Shown here: piece by piece, positions 23,810-35,940 of the stretch | Layout of the letters: every line of letters starts with the position of its first letter | Position numbering within the stretch: position 1 is the first letter of the stretch | Origin: Tigriopus japonicus | Taxonomy: Eukaryota; Arthropoda; Copepoda; Harpacticoida; Harpacticidae | Assembly (NCBI GenBank): GCA_010645155.1 | Contig: CM021314.1 | Span: 6,651,389 to 6,715,388, forward strand | Length of the DNA: 64,000 nucleotides | Reading direction: 5' to 3' | The notes under the pieces: generated by a model | The model's database searches: none | What the model saw: the letters and a program-made list of their open reading frames with translations, nothing else | Told to the model about the DNA's origin: nothing | Position numbers and translations under genes: made by a program

Positions 23810-23815
23810 AATAAA
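23810..23815 (+). promoter_or_regulatory. Possible poly(A) signal of the nephrin-like gene
   Basis: An AATAAA lies about 450 bases after the stop codon, with no gene between. It is the first exact match that I see downstream, so it is a reasonable 3' end, but unproven. Confidence 0.4.
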
Positions 23816-26800
23816 TGCCTATTTCACTCGAGATGTCCTACGTTTTTTTGGTTTATGAAGCAATTCTTTCAGTTATCTCCCAACCATTACCAACGTCTTC
23901 CTTCTCTCGAGTTTCTGCCTATTTTGTCATCAGACCACAAAGGCAATCATCATCATCATCATCTTGATCGTTTTCATGACTGACACTCAATGAGAGGATG
24001 AGCAAACAAAGTTCGTTAGGTACGTGCACCTCAAGTCGTGAAATGAGGGCTCCGATCGGAAGAGAAACAATTTTGCCTGCTTGCTTGACGTCGTTGTATG
24101 TACAGTGGGAAACACTTTCTTCTACAAACACGTACCGAATATTTTTGCCCCGTTGGTTTTGGCGTATTTCTTTCGCCAGTTTCCTGCCTCATGACGAGTC
24201 AGCACGAATTCCCATTTATCTTCCGTCGTCAAAATTATTCCCGAGCATCTCAAAATGATTATTGAAAAGGGGTGTTTGTCCGTATGGTTATCTGAGCAGT
24301 CTTGAGGTTCCATTTTTGCATTTTGCCCCTCTCTTGCCTGATTCAAATTAGGAGCAGAAAACGTGAGGATCCGGGAAAAAGAGGGCCCTCCTGTCTTTTG
24401 GGGGGCGTACTACTGGAAACTGAAAACAAACAGGTCTACAAGCAAGCATCTGAAAAGAACGGTATTGTCTATCACCCAAAAAAGGAGTGATAAAGCAAAG
24501 AATGGATGCACTTAGAAACTCTCCTGCGTGCGCATAAACAGCAATAGGGTTGTGCTATAGCATCTTGGACCATAAAACTAAAAAAATAGGAAAAGTGGTG
24601 TATTATGGTTTTGCAATTAGTTCCAAATCTGTTCGAATGGCTAAATTTTCTCGGTTTGAATCTTTTCATAGCTTCTGGTGATCTTTTTGTAGATTAGCAT
24701 ATTCAGATGAGTGCTCCGTACGCACATGGGTTAACTTGGGGTTGAACTCTAGGTCGTTGCTACTTGTTCTCATGGGTATTAGTTCCATGAAAAAAATCAG
24801 TTCAATACTAAACTTGACCCAAAACAGTTCCATTTTGTGGGTGTCAATTAAATGGGATCGAATTCAAGCTTTCCTTAAAACTCTGAAGTGTAATGATACG
24901 TTACACAACACCTTTTCTCATTCCACAGAATAATCTGAGTATTTCCGTGCCAAGTCATGTTGGCATATTGGTGACGTCCCACCCTGTAATATTGGTTGTT
25001 CCATGAAAGATCTTAATTTTCAACATTTTCCGGCAAGTTTGGTTTTTGTTCAATTGATGCAAGTCTTCATGTCAAATTTGAGCCATGTTCTGTCTAAAAC
25101 ATTGGTCTTTTTAAAATACTGGGGCACATGATTGTTAAGAAAACTGAACCAGATGGTCCAACTTTATACCTCCTAACAGTTACTGCCAAAGGTGATTTGT
25201 TGAGCACATATGGAAGAATGGAGGACATTGAGAGGCCATGAGAAAAGATTCTAACATATACATGTCTCAAGAAGGATCATCTTATGACTAATAATATGTT
25301 TTTAAAGGTGATCACAATTATTTGTCTGTTTTTTAAGGAGTAAAAACTCCGAGTTCGAGTTTAGTTTCAGTAAATAAGCCACTTTACTAGATACCATAAA
25401 TCTCGCTAACCCTGGGTTCGAAAAATGACTGTGAAATGGCAAAGTCCCCAATATGACTCTTGTATTTGATTGAAAGTTTCATTTCCCATAGCCTCGTGGC
25501 TATGCAACATTGAAGAACTTTGCTTCACAATTTTTTTGTCTCCCTTTGAGAAAATATTCACCCTAAAGTTGGTATTTTTCCGATTGACATCAGATACTGA
25601 ATGTAAGAGAAGCAACTATTACATAGTTGTTAAAAATAGCTTCCTTATGGAACAATTCATATTTATTGCTGCAAAGATTTCGGGGTCTGTCATTGGCAAT
25701 TCACATTTACTAGAAGTGAGGTATATTGCCAATAAATTTCTTAGGTTCAAATTCTCCCCCGCTTTTCCCTAGTGTTCAAATTTGAAGAGTTAGGTGTCTG
25801 CATTAACGGCGGAAAGTATTGCTCCAACTTGTCAAGTTCGGTGTGGAATACGCAACTTTCCATGTACGTGAAAAGCAGGATTTGTAGTACTCCTCGTGAA
25901 TAAGTTGGATTGTGTTTTGCCAAACTTTGTTGATTCCAATTCCGGAAGCAACCAGGTCATTCCTACCAAAACGAGACGAAGATGGAGAAGTCGGAATGGG
26001 GAAGAATTTGTGAAAATTCGATTATTGGCTGTGATTGGAGGTCTGAGAAATTCTCTTGTTTGCCAAGAATGCCAAATGGACACAAACGGCTACTGCTTGC
26101 AAGTCTGTTTGTCTGATCTTCAATAACAGTCAGATTGGTCGGAGAAAGAACCATTTACCCAGTTCTTTCTTTGTCGTCGCCGATGTCGTTTTCTTATCAA
26201 TTGGCTTCTCCTCCCTATTCAATTTGGATCTCCATTCCCAGCTGGATCTGGAGCAGTCGAAAGAATAACCAGGCATAATGGTTTTCATTTTTGGCATTAG
26301 AGCCAACCAGGCAGTTGGTTTGCTTGACTGAGAAGAATTCTCGTGCTCAGAAAACATCTTGTGGGGTCGCAAACTCCCGAGTCGGTGAGTGTGTGCGTGC
26401 GTAAAACAGCCAACCAACCAACGAACTAACCATGCTTAGATTCTCGATCTTCTGGGGCAATTTAGGGGTTGGTGAAGTCAAAGTTGAAATTTGGCCCTTT
26501 GAACAACGAATGTCGATCTTTTGTTGCTCCATGATGGTAGGCAGTGCTAGTGGTGGTGGTGGCCCAGATGAAAGATGAGAGATTTAAAGCATGCGATACA
26601 TCTTGATTAGGCCATGGCTTTACAGATAGAGTGAATATTCTTCTTCATACTGTACATAGAGCACGCACCCTCTCGAATTGAGTGAATTACGGCCAGCGTT
26701 GAATGAGCTATTCAGTGTGCAGATCGTATCGTCACAATCAAAGAAGAGTCGGTAAAGTAGCCGAGAATTATGTACATTTATCTCGTGGTTGACAATCAAA

Positions 26801-29800
26801 GAGACACGCAGTTCGTGCCAAGCAGGTGGACACCGCCACAAGTTGTGAAGAACAAAAGTGTCCATGACATCAGCGATTTGACTCCTCCATTTGGACGGGA
26901 GAGGATAACATTTATGATTCCACACTTTATTTGAAGTGAATTCCTCACAACAGGCTCATGATTGTAGCTCTGCTAGTGCCCACAAAAGCTATTCAGCCTT
27001 GGAAATGAAAAAAAGAGTTTTCGAGAGGTTCTGAGACAGGTGGTAAATATTGGACAATCCCTGACAATGAAAAAAGGTAGTGGCAGGCAACCTTTGCCAT
27101 CGGAGAATGGATTTCAGGTTCGCTCAAAAGAATCCGTCTTGTATTCGTTTTCCCTTCTTTTCCTCACTCGTTTGGTTGCTGCATCCACCTTTGAATATAC
27201 GTACATACATCTGATTCATTTTCCGTCTTTTTGACATGTTCTCGTCGTCAGTACATTTTTTGATCAGACTTACACAAATGAGTCCTCGCAGTAACTCATT
27301 GGCGTTTCTTGACATCCTTTGAAGGGCAAATTCATTAATTAACCCAAACATAGGAGAGGGCGTTTCAAAGCAACATGACTTGGACTCGGTGAATCGTGTT
27401 TAGTTTCCAAACCGAAATATAGTTTGTGGACTCCTTTGCTGTCCAGGCTTAGTTCTTTGAAATTCACATTTCCTGTCCTTATAAAGCCTCAAAAATTAGG
27501 CTTGAATATACAATTTTGCCCAAGTTGAAATTTCGCAGGACAACATGGTCAATGTAATATATTCTTGAAACTTAATGAAATTACTCGAACTTGTCAATGT
27601 CACATCTGCTTTCAAATATTGTCATGCATTTCTGCTGATTACTCAAAGTGCAAGTAGAACCAATCAACCACAAAAAAGTAGAGGGAGGCCTATGAAAATT
27701 GTACTTGCTAAATTTTGCACCCTCGTTTCGCAGGTTAAGGTTGAATCCTTGATCATTTGAAATGCTCGCTTAATAGCTTCAATTATAAACTTAACCCACG
27801 TGGATATGTCAGGGAGTGAAATGGAATACTGCTACATCTCTGAGCATCAAAGTTGCCATGATGATCATTTTCTTCTCTTGCCAAGCTAATGAAGATTGTT
27901 CTTAAAGCGCAAGGGTTAATGCGACGTCGTAATGTTCTTTCGTGGAACCGAATCTCATCTTCTTTGGCGAGGTTATCAAAGTTGTTGTGGCTGTAAGACG
28001 AAAGGGGAACAACACTTCAATTACGCCAAGTTGAAATTAAAATCGCTCAATTGTGACGAATCAGACATTCGAACTTGGATAATGACTCAAACGGGGGGAG
28101 TACATGTTTCTATGTAGAGGGCGATGGATGCTCAGATGATCAAGGTACCTCCTCCGATCTAGTGATCTCATGCATTCGATCTTGGGCGGAATTTAATTGA
28201 AAATGAAGGGTTAAGACGTTGCTACCTGACCTCTCAGGCATTTTCTCGACACAGCTGCAGAGCCATTGCATTTTCGAAGAAACTTGTTGCTACTCCCTCT
28301 ACTAGTGCTCATCCAGAGGAAGAGTTTGCCATCGAACGCCCATCAAAATGACAGTCTTATCTGCTCAATCAAAAGGTCTTTAACGACCCACAGGGTCGCC
28401 GTCTCAGGAGGATCTTGTAACATGGTCATGGTCGTAGTGCTTCTTGGTCTCTCCCACTACTGGAGCTACCGTGTACAATCAATGCTTTGGTAACTGAATG
28501 AGTGGTCGTTCGTCAGGCTACTTATCTGACATCGAAGGTGGTAAACAAGTTTTTTTTCCAAAGTATCTGGCTAAAACATGATGGCTAACGATAAGAACGA
28601 CATGAAGGTAGTCCTCATTCATTGATGCTGAAACAGGTTAAACGGAGAGCTCGGCCTATGGATTGGGTGCTTTGGCTGATTTGATGTGCGCTTCATTAGT
28701 TCACAAGACATGGCAAAACATGACGAGAGCCCGACGTGATTTCGTCTGACAACTCCAAAATGCCGCTTTGAAGCAGATCATGATAACTGGGTGAGTGGAG
28801 CTTTGCTTTTCTTACTCATCATCTACTGTCTTATACCCATGACAATAAGCCGGTATGGTTGGTTAGATAGTGAGCGACCATACGAATCGGACATAAAATT
28901 AATTGACCCATTCCCTACAAAAAAAAGACCATGTGGATGACTCAAAGGGCGCTGCAACGAACGACAAAAGGAGGAATAACATCGAACAAGTGAGCTCCAT
29001 ATATTGGAGGTTAACGCAAAGGTACACATAAATGATTGACCTTTGACTCTTTCTCGGTAAAAGTGATACCAGATATTGTCTTAAGCTGGTCAAAATACTT
29101 ACATCTTGAAGAAAACCCGCTGATGAGAGCGTAAGAAAAAGTCGAATCTCTTGTTTTGGGTCTTAGACCGATTTTAACAGAGGTTTGTAAAAATAGCGAG
29201 CTCCTTTCCAATTAATGTAACGATTGATTCTATCTTAAAGCATGGGTTGAAACTTGATCACATGTGTTGTTGTCTGTCTATTCTGATAAAAGGCTTTTCA
29301 AAGCAGTGCAAGCTTCTCATATTGCGGTTCTCGAGTTTCCAAAGTTGAACCAAGAAAGACTGGGTTGAGCTTTGTGTTTTTACTATTGCATGGATTCGTG
29401 GTTGTTGTTCTTCATGAATGTTGTTGCAGATGTTTTTTGCTCTCCTCAATGATAGATGCCGCCATTTAGACTTGACAAGTCCTCGGTAGAACTCTCCACT
29501 GGACAGACAGTAGTGAGCACCACTGAATAGCTAGATCGAGCGCTACGAACGATGTAGCCAACAAGCATTGAAGCTCGGTACCAGGGTCCCTCTTGGGGAT
29601 TCATCTCTCCTCAATGAACTGACAGATTTGGGTGTCGAGATAAAAATCAGTATGAATCCACCTGATGATTGTTTTCGCCACGCTTCATGGCACTTCACAT
29701 GACACCCAACGCTTAAACACTCACCAAAATAGGATTTCTAAGTCATAGAGCCGTTGATTTTGGCGGTAAGTTATCCGAACTAGAAATCTAAACTTGTGAC

Positions 29801-29839
29801 CCTTCCGACTCCTTGACAAGGCTGATGCGTTCCCACATT
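23816..29839. other. Intergenic stretch without a supported gene
   Basis: No open frame here resembles a protein I know. There are CAT repeats near 23947-23963. The minus-strand frame at 26620-26925 has even codon use but no start, homology or clear splice sites. The part from 24.7 to 25.8 kb is AT-richer. I see no terminal repeats or transposase pieces. Confidence 0.5.
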
Positions 29840-30080
29840 TCATCTCTCAATGATCTTGGACAATTCTGATGCTGTTGGCATTTTTCCCCCCTGTCCCTCC
29901 TCCTCCGATTCTCTCTCGATGGCCTCAACCAAGTCATTTTCCACACTTGCTTGGCTCGCCAGATTGAAGCCATCGCTCAACTCGGGTGAACTGTCAAAAG
30001 AAATATTCCTGGGTTGTTTTTCATAACCATACATATCCGAACATTCGTTCCGTACATCTAGCTTTTGAAACAAAAGTGAT
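29840..30080 (-). CDS. Candidate terminal coding exon of an unknown gene
   Basis: On the minus strand an acceptor (ATTCAG) at 30081-30086 is followed by an open frame of about 80 codons ending in TGA. The protein is acidic and hydrophilic (ISFDSSPELSDGFNLASQAS, AIERESEEEG, SELSKIIER), with codon use like a real gene. I do not recognise a family. No start codon with a good context and no upstream exon were found, so it could be the last exon of a gene whose other exons I missed, or chance. Confidence 0.28.
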
Positions 30081-31400
30081 CTGAATTCGATTCAAAAACA
30101 TATTTATGGACTGAGTGGAAAGAAGTAAAGAGTTATTCCAATCATGGTAGAGTAGGCACAGACATTGTGAGACACCTCATCCTCCTGTCATGAGGCAGCA
30201 TTTTTTAAGCCAAATCCTGAACTTGCCACATCATTCTCCGGTTTGGAAGTTACCTTAGTACCCAGAGAGATAGATAGAGAGAGAGCCACGAACTCGAGAG
30301 AAAAAAATAGAGGGTGAAAAATGTTGAACAAAGCTTGAAGAAAAGGGATTCAGATCAAGATTGCATTATTATACCTCCATACAGCTTCATTCATCGTCGA
30401 CACAACATCATCATCGTGCTGCAGACCCTAGATGGACTCTTGCTAGCTGGGTACAGTTCTAAATTGGTCGGAACGTCTGGATGGAGCATGAAGATCTTGT
30501 GAACGTCATCTCGAGAACAAATGGCATCTGATTGGGAGGCGAACCCCGGTCAAATCCGACATTGTGCGAGAGCCAAAGAGCGACCAGCGAATACATTTTC
30601 TTACGTTTTGACAAGAGGAATGAATAAACTTGGGTCTTGGCAAAAATCTTCCTTTTTCTTTATCCTGCAGAACCATCGGTACAAGGCTCGAATGGTTTCC
30701 GTCAAAGGAGAGAAAAGCAAGCATCGAGGTGTGAAATAAAAAATGGAATTTGATGCCATATGATGAAATGAGGTTTTTGGAAAAGCTCTTTCTTTTAATA
30801 TTTCATGCCCTGATTGCCGTTCCCTTTGTGAAAGATTTATGCAAACTGAAATTGAGACAATGAATGAATTAGAATCAACTTTGAGCCCATGAGGACTAAG
30901 GAAAAAAGCTCGCACCCATGTTCTGTTCAACTTTTATGCGTATTGCAAATCTGTTGTGATTCAAACTGGAGAGTAGATTTAGCCTCTTGTGTTTGGATTG
31001 CACGGAATGCTCATTTTGTTTTCTTGAGTTTCTCCGAGTCGTGAGCTACAAATTGCCCATTCAAACTTATGGCAAGCTGCGTAGCGCGAATCCCAGTTAA
31101 AAAACGCTCCCTTCTTCTTTTTCTCCTTTGTCAAAGCGTTTCATCTTTCTTTAATTGAGAAGACTGTCAGAATAGGGGGTTTGGATATATATTTGTTCAC
31201 GAATTGCAGGTTGGTCTACAGGCCACCATGCTTTCAAGAGGACAGCAACAATAGAAAGCGAACATGAAATACGATGGAACTGGTAAGTTATGTACACATG
31301 TGTTCTTACAATTTTATATGGTGGACTTAAATTCTGATCTGTATGAAGCTATAGATTGACAAAGTAGATGTCGATGGTGGTGTAATTTTGTCAATGTGTC
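30081..31400. other. Intergenic stretch, nothing recognised
   Basis: This is the downstream side of NDUFV1 (minus strand). A purine-rich run with GATA/GAGA units lies near 30268-30286. No gene, RNA or mobile element is visible. Confidence 0.5.
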
Positions 31401-33462
31401 CTATTGGGAGGCAGCACTGGCTTGACCGCCGTGTTTGGCGTGATAATCCGCAAATCGAGCCTCCAATTCGGGTCGGAAGTGACGGATCAAGCCTTGAACG
31501 GGCCAAGCAGCTCCATCGGCCAAAGCACAAATGGTATGACCTTCAATTTGCTTGCTCAGTTCCCACAGGAGATCGATTTCTTCGGCCTTGGCATTGCCTT
31601 CCACTGAGATAAAGAAATCGAATACAATAGAGAATATTCAAGGGGAACTCAACGCTTGGATTTTTGGCACTCACCGAATCTCCACATCATCTTATTCATC
31701 CAGTCACATCCTTCGCGACATGGCGTGCACTGTCCACAAGACTCGTGCTTGTAGAAGGTGGCCAATCGAGCGATTGCTTTGACCACATCCGTTTGCTTGT
31801 TCATCACAATAACGGCAGCCGTTCCCAAGCCCGTTTGAGCGGCCACGAGGGCATCAAAGTCCATCATAACATCATCGCAAACCCTGGAAAATTCAAACCC
31901 AACAAGGTTCTAGTCAAGAGTCATGAAAACATATTTTTTCAAAAAAAAAGAACTTACTTCTTCGGAATCAGAGGAGTGGATGATCCTCCGGGAATCACGC
32001 ACAAGAGATTGTCCCATCCTCCAATGACTCCGCCGCAATGAAGTTCAATTAACTCTTTCAACGGAATGGACATTTCTTCCTCCACCGTGCATGGATTGTT
32101 CACATGGCCGGAGATATTGAAGAGCTTAGTGCCTTAGGATAACCAATTAACTCTTTAATTTGAATAATAAGACCAGTGATGAGTATGTACTATGTACCCG
32201 TATTTCTGGGTCGGCCAAATGAGGCAAACCATTCACCTCCTCGACGACAGATGGTAGGAGCGACTGCCACGGTCTCCACATTGGTCACGGTGGTGGGGCA
32301 ACCAAACACACCCACATCAGCCGGGAATGGGGGCTTGAGGCGGGGCTTGCCTTGCTTGCCTTCCAAGGACTCGATGAGAGCGGTTTCCTCGCCACAAATG
32401 TAAGCACCCGCACCACGATGCACAAACACATCGCAATCATAGCCAGAGCCACAAGCATTCTTGCCCAAGAATCCCTTGGCGTAGGCCTTGAATGAAACAA
32501 AAAAAATGTCAAATCCATTTACGGAGGAAACCCATTCGGTTTAGTGGGACACTCGCGTACCTCCTTAATGGCCACTTGAAGATTGGTGGTTTCGTTGTAG
32601 AACTCGCCGCGGACGTAAATATAGGCGGCACGGGCTCCCATGGCCCGGCAAGCAATCAAACAACCTTCCACCTAGAATAGAGACGAAATCGTGATATGCC
32701 TGTATTAGAACTGGCGAAACTCCTTAATCAGGACTACGCACCAATTTGTGCGGATCGTGACGCATAATCTCTCGGTCCTTGCAAGTCCCGGGTTCTCCTT
32801 CATCGGCGTTGACCACCAAATACTTGGGTCGGCCATCATCGGGCTTGTTCATGAAGCTCCATTTCATCCCCGAAGGAAATCCGGCTCCTCCTCGGCCGCG
32901 CAGACCGGAAGCTTTGATCTCATTGATGATCCAATCGTTGCCCTTTTCGACGATTTCCTTGGTCTTGTACCAATCTCCACGGGCCATGGCCCCTTTGAGG
33001 CCCCAATCATGACGACCGTACAGGTTCGTGAAGATACGATCCGAATCGGCTAATGGACCAAACTTGGTCTTCTCGTTCATGGACGGCGTGGTCGATAGGC
33101 ATCGGGTCGTGTTAACTGCAATGTAAGCGAATTCTCGGTGGAACTTTAACAGCGCAAAATGAAGAACTAAGGGTTTTGAGAACCATAAGTAACTGAACCT
33201 AACGACAACGAACTAAGGATTCACTGTTAAACGGGGATCTACTTGTTCTATAGTATAGATTTGTGTTAGAAAACTTTGAATTCGACGGGTTGAACGCGTT
33301 TCTTCAACAATTGACACAACGGAAAAGCTGTCGGACACATTTATTTTCCGACATTTTCGGGTTCGGTGTACCTACCGAAGCCTAATGTAGACTAATGCAA
33401 CTAAAAACTTTTCCCCAAAACTCACTAACGGCAATGGTTGCGATTTTATTTCTCATACGCAT
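31401..33462 (-). CDS. NDUFV1: NADH dehydrogenase [ubiquinone] flavoprotein 1, mitochondrial (complex I 51 kDa subunit)
   Basis: This subunit holds FMN and iron-sulfur cluster N3 at the tip of complex I and takes electrons from NADH in the mitochondrial matrix. Seven minus-strand exons: 33426-33462, 32742-33115, 32561-32671, 32198-32486, 31958-32132, 31675-31883, 31401-31603. They sum to 465 codons plus stop, against 464 residues in human. Motifs: RGRGGAGFP (about 85-93), [22 protein letters not shown] and CGQCTPC with Cys378, Cys381, Cys384 plus distal Cys424 ([10 protein letters not shown]), the four N3 ligands. The first exon gives only 12 codons and one base ([12 protein letters not shown]). 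It was chosen because an in-frame stop lies just upstream and its phase fits; it completes a basic presequence before RCLSTTPS. All introns are 65-74 bp except the first, 310 bp. Exons 2-7 are very secure, exon 1 less so. Confidence 0.96.
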
Positions 33463-35940
33463 TCATTTTTCCTCGTTATATTTCATAGTGTAGAAATGAT
33501 CAATAAATCTTGTTCTGTATACCAGTACGTTTTAGTTAAGAGCCTGTCGGTCTTTTTCTAACATCTAATCATTTCAATTTAACGGATTCCATCGGTAATC
33601 CATGGCCAAGGCTTCCAGGCCCAAATTGGAAAGAGTTATTGTTCGGTACCGAACTTCAAAACTTTGAAAAGCGTTCCGGTTGATGTAAAATGTATAAGAG
33701 GTTTTCGGGTCATGAACCAAGTTGATTTCAGTCAACAATGTCACTTTGTTAGTGGATCTAGGAAGACAGGGAGCATCTGATCGAAGAAAACTTGAGACAG
33801 GCCCTTCATTGAAGATGGGCCTATGTGCTCGAGTTTTGAAGTTTGTTCTGGGTTTTGAATTTGTAAAAAATAAGTCTGCGGGCCTTTTTTGAGACATGAT
33901 CAATGACGACGAGATCAAAAGAGGAAAAGCGACCTGTCAATAATAATTGAGTTGCCGACGAAATGCAAAGACCGTACGTTATCTTGGGTAATGGGCTTCC
34001 GTTTATCTTTGTGTAATGGGCTTCCGTTTCATAATGCCATCATCAATGTCCGCCTGGCTGAAAAAGATAAGTTTAGGGTTTGGTCTCACCTTGAATCCCT
34101 CGGAGGACGGGACTCCACTTGCTCAATGAGCTCATGTTCATTCGGCCTCGGCAATGGGAAAACAAAACAAAACTCCGAGAGATCTTGGCGGGCAAGTAAG
34201 TTCTTTCGTCTCTTCGATTTAGTGACTGGCTTGGTCCGCGTTTCTCTGATTATTCAAGTCAAGAACGAACGAACGAACGAACGAATGTTGGTCGAAAAAT
34301 GTCGCAGATCTACCGTCAACAACCAAAAGGGTGACCGTGGAATTAAGCAAAAACATTGGGTGAATGAAGGATGGATTTCAACGCGGGATATAACGGTGCA
34401 TGCGCCAGCCGCAACGAGAAATTCGTTTCTTCCTGTAGCCTTGATATAGGATTATACATTGTATTTCTTCTACTTCCGAACTAACCTATCCGTTTTGGCA
34501 ATCATTTTGATATGAATCCTCGGTTGGCGTTGGCTAAAAGACGGACATTTTGTTAATCGAACTTGACTTTGACTTTAAATTAACTGACATCTCCTCGCAT
34601 GCCAAAAATTATAAGCTAGAAATATTTTCATGGCCGAAAATCATGGCCGAAGTATTCGGTTTACGGGTTCACCTTGAGCTCCGAATTCGTCACACTATAA
34701 GCGGAAAGACAAGCGAAGGTATAAATCCAATTACACAATGTTCCCTTTACGCAAGAAATGACATTATGATTCCAACTAGGTCTAAAATCAATACCCATAT
34801 TTCAATGACGCAATCGCATTCCTCATTTTACGATTTTCTTTCATAAAGGGAAGTTTTCTTTTGGTTTCCGACTCCAAGTGTCGTGCTTCTTTTGACGAGG
34901 TTCCGCGATCTGTCCTTTTTTCTTTCAGCGTTGCCGAAATCGTCCACTTTAAGGCCAGACCCCGAGAAAGTTCATGAAGAGCTTGGCCAGGTCATTCAAG
35001 CCGGGCCTTTAGCGCCAAGCCAGATTCACGCTCTGTCTTTTGCCACTCATTCATTTTCAGTCACTGCAACCCCGTGTTTTGTTCTGTTTCGTAATGGTTT
35101 TACATTATTGCATTTTTTTCCAAATAATCACCATAAATTAACATTGGCATTGGGTCACGATTTTGAGTGACTGATGACATGTCACCCAAACTCTCCTACT
35201 AACTTACCCCCTGATCAAAGTCAACAGGATGGGTTTTCCGTTGTTGACGTATTTCATTCCCGGCAGCACAGATAAGAAAGTTGGATCGGATGGATTGACC
35301 TCAAGGCGATTTCCCCACCAACCATCACAAGTAGGACGAATCCCCTTTCACATGAGTTAGTAATGAAGCGAGGTCTTGGTATTCGTATTTAGGCCAGAGA
35401 CCTGCTGGTTGGTGAAAATGATGAACATGTTCATTGCCATCGAATCGAGGTTCTTGCTTGGTCGCTCGATGAGTAGATACGGTTCGGATGCGAAACTGTC
35501 AAAATTGGACGAAAGAATATGATGTCTTGTCCGCCCACCCTCATGCTAACGAGGGTCATTTTTATACAGTAAAACCTGAATATTGGAATATTATTTTTCA
35601 TTAGCGGCCAGATTAGTCTTAAATGGAACTGAATGGATATTTGGTCAACGCCAAAAGTACTCTTATTTGGAAATGAATTTTGTATCGGCGATTCTTGTAG
35701 CCAGGAAGGAAGGAATGGATCGCGGGACTGAAGCGATTAAAGAGCAAAATTTGAATTTTGATCACACGCGAAACGATGCCTCTTTTTATTAGTTATTTTC
35801 AGATCCTAGATTTCAAAACTTTGACCGCATTACCTTAATTTTGCATAACAATATCAAATAAGATCAGGCCGGTATTTCAGTTTTTGTTCTCTTTTTTGGC
35901 TTTTCAGATAATCCTCCTCTAGAGATCGTGTATTGTCGTG
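33463..35940. other. Intergenic region between divergent NDUFV1 and LACTB2
   Basis: This 2.5-kb gap between two divergently read genes should hold both promoters. An AACG microsatellite of about five units lies near 34263-34284. No CDS is supported, although short frames at 34930-35050 (plus) and 35180-35510 (minus) have codon use a little like coding DNA. No TATA box in a convincing place was seen for either gene. Confidence 0.45.

Noticed and set aside
26620..26925. Minus-strand frame of about 100 codons with even codon use
   Set aside because: No ATG near its start, no family resemblance, no supporting splice sites; kept only as a note.
34930..35050. Plus-strand segment after a good acceptor (TTTCTTTCAG) that reads like protein
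   Set aside because: No start, partner exon or donor found; too short to support.
35180..35510. Minus-strand short frames (for example PTCDGWWGNRLEVNPSDP) that look protein-like
   Set aside because: Three frames compete in the same stretch, the required donor (GTCTCT) is weak, and no family is recognised.
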